This document shows positions 14,244 to 15,576 of a stretch of 15,576 nucleotides of DNA, in pieces. The stretch comes from an uncultured Eubacteriales bacterium (lineage in GTDB: Bacteria; Bacillota; Clostridia; Oscillospirales; Acutalibacteraceae): contig CAKSNI010000005.1 of NCBI GenBank assembly GCA_934476025.1, positions 1-15,576 on the forward strand, given 5' to 3'. The notes under the pieces are model-generated. The model ran no database searches. It worked only from the letters and a program-made list of their open reading frames with translations, and had not been told where the DNA came from. The translations under genes and the position numbers were made by a program. Numbering within the stretch: position 1 is the stretch's first letter; each line of letters begins with the position of its first letter.

Positions 14244-15209
14244 ATGCATCCGATTCTTGAAAAACTCAGCAAAATCGGGCTGATTCCGGTGATTAAACTG
14301 GACGATCCCGAAAAAGCCGTGCCGCTGGTAACGGCCTTGAAAAAAGGAGGCATTCCGGTTGCGGAAGTGACCTTCCGGGCGGCCGGGGCCGACCGCGCCA
14401 TTGCGGATATTGCCCGGGAAATGCCGGATGTGCTGGTAGGGGCCGGCACGGTCATTTCGGTAGATCAGGTAAAGGCCGCCGTCAATGCCGGTGCTCAGTA
14501 TATGATTTCCCCGGGGTTTGATGCCGAAGTGGTGGCCTATTGTATGGAACATGATATCCCGATCACCCCCGGCTGCAGTGATGCCTCTGATGTCAGTGTG
14601 GCTTCCAAAATGGGGTTGGAGGTTGTGAAATTCTTTCCGGCGGAAGCGGCCGGTGGTTTAAAGGTGCTTAAGGCACTGGCCGGGCCGTTTTCCAATATGC
14701 GGTTTATTCCGACCGGTGGTATTGGGCCGGCCAATCTGAATGAATATCTGGCCTTCCCGAAAATCATTGCCTGCGGCGGAAGCTGGATGGTTCCCGGGGA
14801 TCTGATCAAAAACGAGGATTGGGACGGCATTACGGCGCTGGCCCGTCAGGCAGTTCATACCATGCTCCGGCCGACACTGCGCCATGTCGGCATCAACTGC
14901 TCGGTTCCCGGGGAAGCCAAAGAAGTGGCGGATCGGTTCGACCGGCTGCTCGGCGGCATCCGTGAAACCGGAAAATCCTATTTCGGCGGTCATGACGAAA
15001 TCGAAGCCATGAAGGCGATGGGCCCCGGAGAAAAGGGGCATTTGGCCATTTCGGTTACCAGTGTGGAACGGGCGATTACCTATTATGAATCGCAGGGATT
15101 TTCCTTTGACTACGACACCTTGACTTACACCGACGATCACAAGCCGAAGTTCATTTATTTTAAAGACGAAATCGGCGGATTTGCAGTCCATCTTGTTCTC
15201 GCCGCCTAA
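14244..15209 (+). CDS. KDPG/KHG aldolase fused to a VOC (glyoxalase-like) domain
   Basis: A 321-residue cytoplasmic protein. Residues 1-~205 are a class I KDPG/KHG aldolase, splitting 2-keto-3-deoxy-6-phosphogluconate (or 4-hydroxy-2-oxoglutarate) to pyruvate and an aldehyde. AEVTFR holds the catalytic Glu41, VGAGTV (65-70) follows, and VVKFFPAE holds the Schiff-base Lys129. The barrel closes with PTGGIG and the ACGGSWM loop. Residues ~217-321 (RHVGINC to GFAVHLVLAA) form a VOC-type domain with a HLAISVTSVERAITYYESQGF motif. Plain KDPG aldolases have about 210 residues, so this is a real two-domain protein; similar fusions are known in Clostridia, and the role of the extra domain is unclear. 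ATG 14244 has GGAGGA 7 nt upstream; a TTG 6 nt earlier would lie too close to it. It is a single gene with its own promoter. Confidence 0.92.
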   Translation: MHPILEKLSKIGLIPVIKLDDPEKAVPLVTALKKGGIPVAEVTFRAAGADRAIADIAREMPDVLVGAGTVISVDQVKAAVNAGAQYMISPGFDAEVVAYCMEHDIPITPGCSDASDVSVASKMGLEVVKFFPAEAAGGLKVLKALAGPFSNMRFIPTGGIGPANLNEYLAFPKIIACGGSWMVPGDLIKNEDWDGITALARQAVHTMLRPTLRHVGINCSVPGEAKEVADRFDRLLGGIRETGKSYFGGHDEIEAMKAMGPGEKGHLAISVTSVERAITYYESQGFSFDYDTLTYTDDHKPKFIYFKDEIGGFAVHLVLAA

Positions 15210-15347
15210 GGCGGGGATGCAAAAACGCCCTCAGGCGAACAAACGAGAACCCTCGGAGTCCCTTCGGACGCCGTCGGGCAGGGCACAGCGGCCGGCGGGG
15301 CGCTGTGCTTTCGTTTATTTCGTCTGAGAACCTTTTTGATCCCCGCC
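15210..15347. repeat. Structured element around repeat copy 1, with inverted ends
   Basis: GGCGGGGAT (15210-15218) and ATCCCCGCC (15339-15347) are perfect 9-bp inverted ends. Inside them, 15230-15248 can pair with 15309-15328 over 18 base pairs, two of them G-U, with one small internal loop. The hairpins of the repeat unit sit within that. As RNA it would form one nested, branched fold. Nothing in it looks coding. Confidence 0.65.
15219..15310. repeat. 92-bp direct repeat, copy 1
   Basis: Positions 15219-15310 are identical, base for base, to 15361-15452 (offset 142). The unit is GC-rich and full of short hairpins: CGCC-CTCA-GGCG, GTCC-CTTC-GGAC, and GCACAGCG/CGCTGTGC with a 10-nt loop. It begins 9 nt after the aldolase stop codon. 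In this copy the flanks pair as well (see 15210-15347). Confidence 0.95.
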
Positions 15348-15360
15348 AAAACCGGCAGAG

Positions 15361-15452
15361 GCAAAAACGCCCTCAGGCGAACAAACGAGAACCCTCGGAG
15401 TCCCTTCGGACGCCGTCGGGCAGGGCACAGCGGCCGGCGGGGCGCTGTGCTT
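15361..15452. repeat. 92-bp direct repeat, copy 2
   Basis: Identical to 15219-15310. It lacks the 9-bp inverted ends and the pairing partner arm that copy 1 has on its right side, so it looks like a partial second copy or a duplication of the core only. Confidence 0.95.
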
Positions 15453-15470
15453 CCGGGATGGCAAAGCCGA

Positions 15471-15502
15471 AAAAATCGCAGCCCATTCGGGCTGCGATTT
15501 TT
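15471..15502. terminator. Terminator after the repeats
   Basis: AAAAATCGCAGCCC (15471-15484), loop ATTC, and GGGCTGCGATTTTT (15489-15502): a perfect 14-bp stem with A and T tails, usable on both strands. It is the first good terminator after the aldolase gene, 260 nt away, so transcripts of that gene may carry both repeats. It may also serve a convergent gene outside the window. Confidence 0.88.
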
Positions 15503-15513
15503 CAGTCTGTCGA

Positions 15514-15547
15514 ATAACCCTAAATTCCAAGCGAGATTTAGGGTTAT
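15514..15547. repeat. Perfect 12-bp inverted repeat at the window edge
   Basis: ATAACCCTAAAT (15514-15525) and ATTTAGGGTTAT (15536-15547) flank a 10-nt loop. It is AT-rich, without a direct T-run after it, and so is more like an operator or recombination/insertion end than a terminator. The neighbouring gene is outside the window. Confidence 0.7.
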
Positions 15548-15576
15548 GAGTTTTGTTTTGGCAAAAAATGTATATA

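Noticed and set aside
15219..15452. Possible CRISPR array
   Set aside because: There are only two copies of 92 bp with a 50-nt gap. Repeats are too long, there is no third unit, and no cas gene is in the window.
15305..15530. Short open frames on both strands across the 92-bp repeats
   Set aside because: They arise from the GC-rich repeat itself. No start context and biased Arg/Pro/Ser composition; the base pairing explains the sequence better than coding.

Overview
The window looks like chromosomal DNA of an uncultured, gut-type Gram-positive anaerobe of the Clostridia (Oscillospiraceae/Ruminococcaceae-like). This is inferred from strong AGGAGG ribosome binding sites, textbook TTGACA-17-TATAAT promoters, many U-tailed hairpin terminators, a type III glutamine synthetase, two lipoproteins with clostridial-style lipoboxes, an SNF-family Na+ symporter, and a secreted CHAP/SH3/dockerin protein. 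Base composition is about 50% GC in the genes and AT-rich in the promoters. I see no phage, plasmid, transposase, CRISPR, tRNA or rRNA signal.

Layout. (1) 1-377: the 3' end of a sugar-isomerase-like TIM barrel gene (hydroxypyruvate isomerase type), followed by a terminator. (2) 507-5602: a six-gene plus-strand operon with its own promoter: family 2 glycosyltransferase, rfbD, rfbB, rfbC (three of the four dTDP-L-rhamnose genes; rfbA is not here), a Ser-rich lipoprotein and a cytoplasmic protein of unknown function, closed by a perfect 18-bp terminator. (3) 5676-8831: a minus-strand pair, glnN (type III glutamine synthetase) then, 26 nt downstream, an AraC-family regulator whose 5' end carries an in-frame TAA at codon 15. 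(4) 9053-9646: a small DUF4358-like lipoprotein gene, divergent from glnN. (5) 9768-11356: a sodium:neurotransmitter-symporter-family transporter, with a terminator-like hairpin in its leader and a terminator behind it. (6) 11556-14108: a secreted 798-aa CHAP-SH3-dockerin protein on the minus strand, with a TTG start and a consensus promoter. (7) 14171-15209: a KDPG/KHG aldolase fused to a VOC (glyoxalase-like) domain, behind a promoter overlapped by a palindrome. (8) 15210-15576: a GC-rich repeat zone with two identical 92-bp copies 142 bp apart, a terminator, and a 12-bp perfect palindrome at the window edge.

How it works together. The rhamnose block supplies an activated cell-wall sugar and a transferase to use it. 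The lipoprotein and cytoplasmic protein behind it may belong to wall biogenesis, but that is inference. glnN with its AraC partner suggests locally controlled nitrogen assimilation, though the regulator looks damaged or oddly started. The CHAP/SH3/dockerin protein is a wall hydrolase that could join a cohesin-bearing scaffold. The aldolase and the isomerase fragment fit sugar-acid catabolism.

I found no clear-cut new multi-gene system. The points most worth following are the structured 92-bp repeat, the nonsense codon in araC, the transporter's leader hairpin and the alternative hairpins over the glycosyltransferase ribosome binding site.
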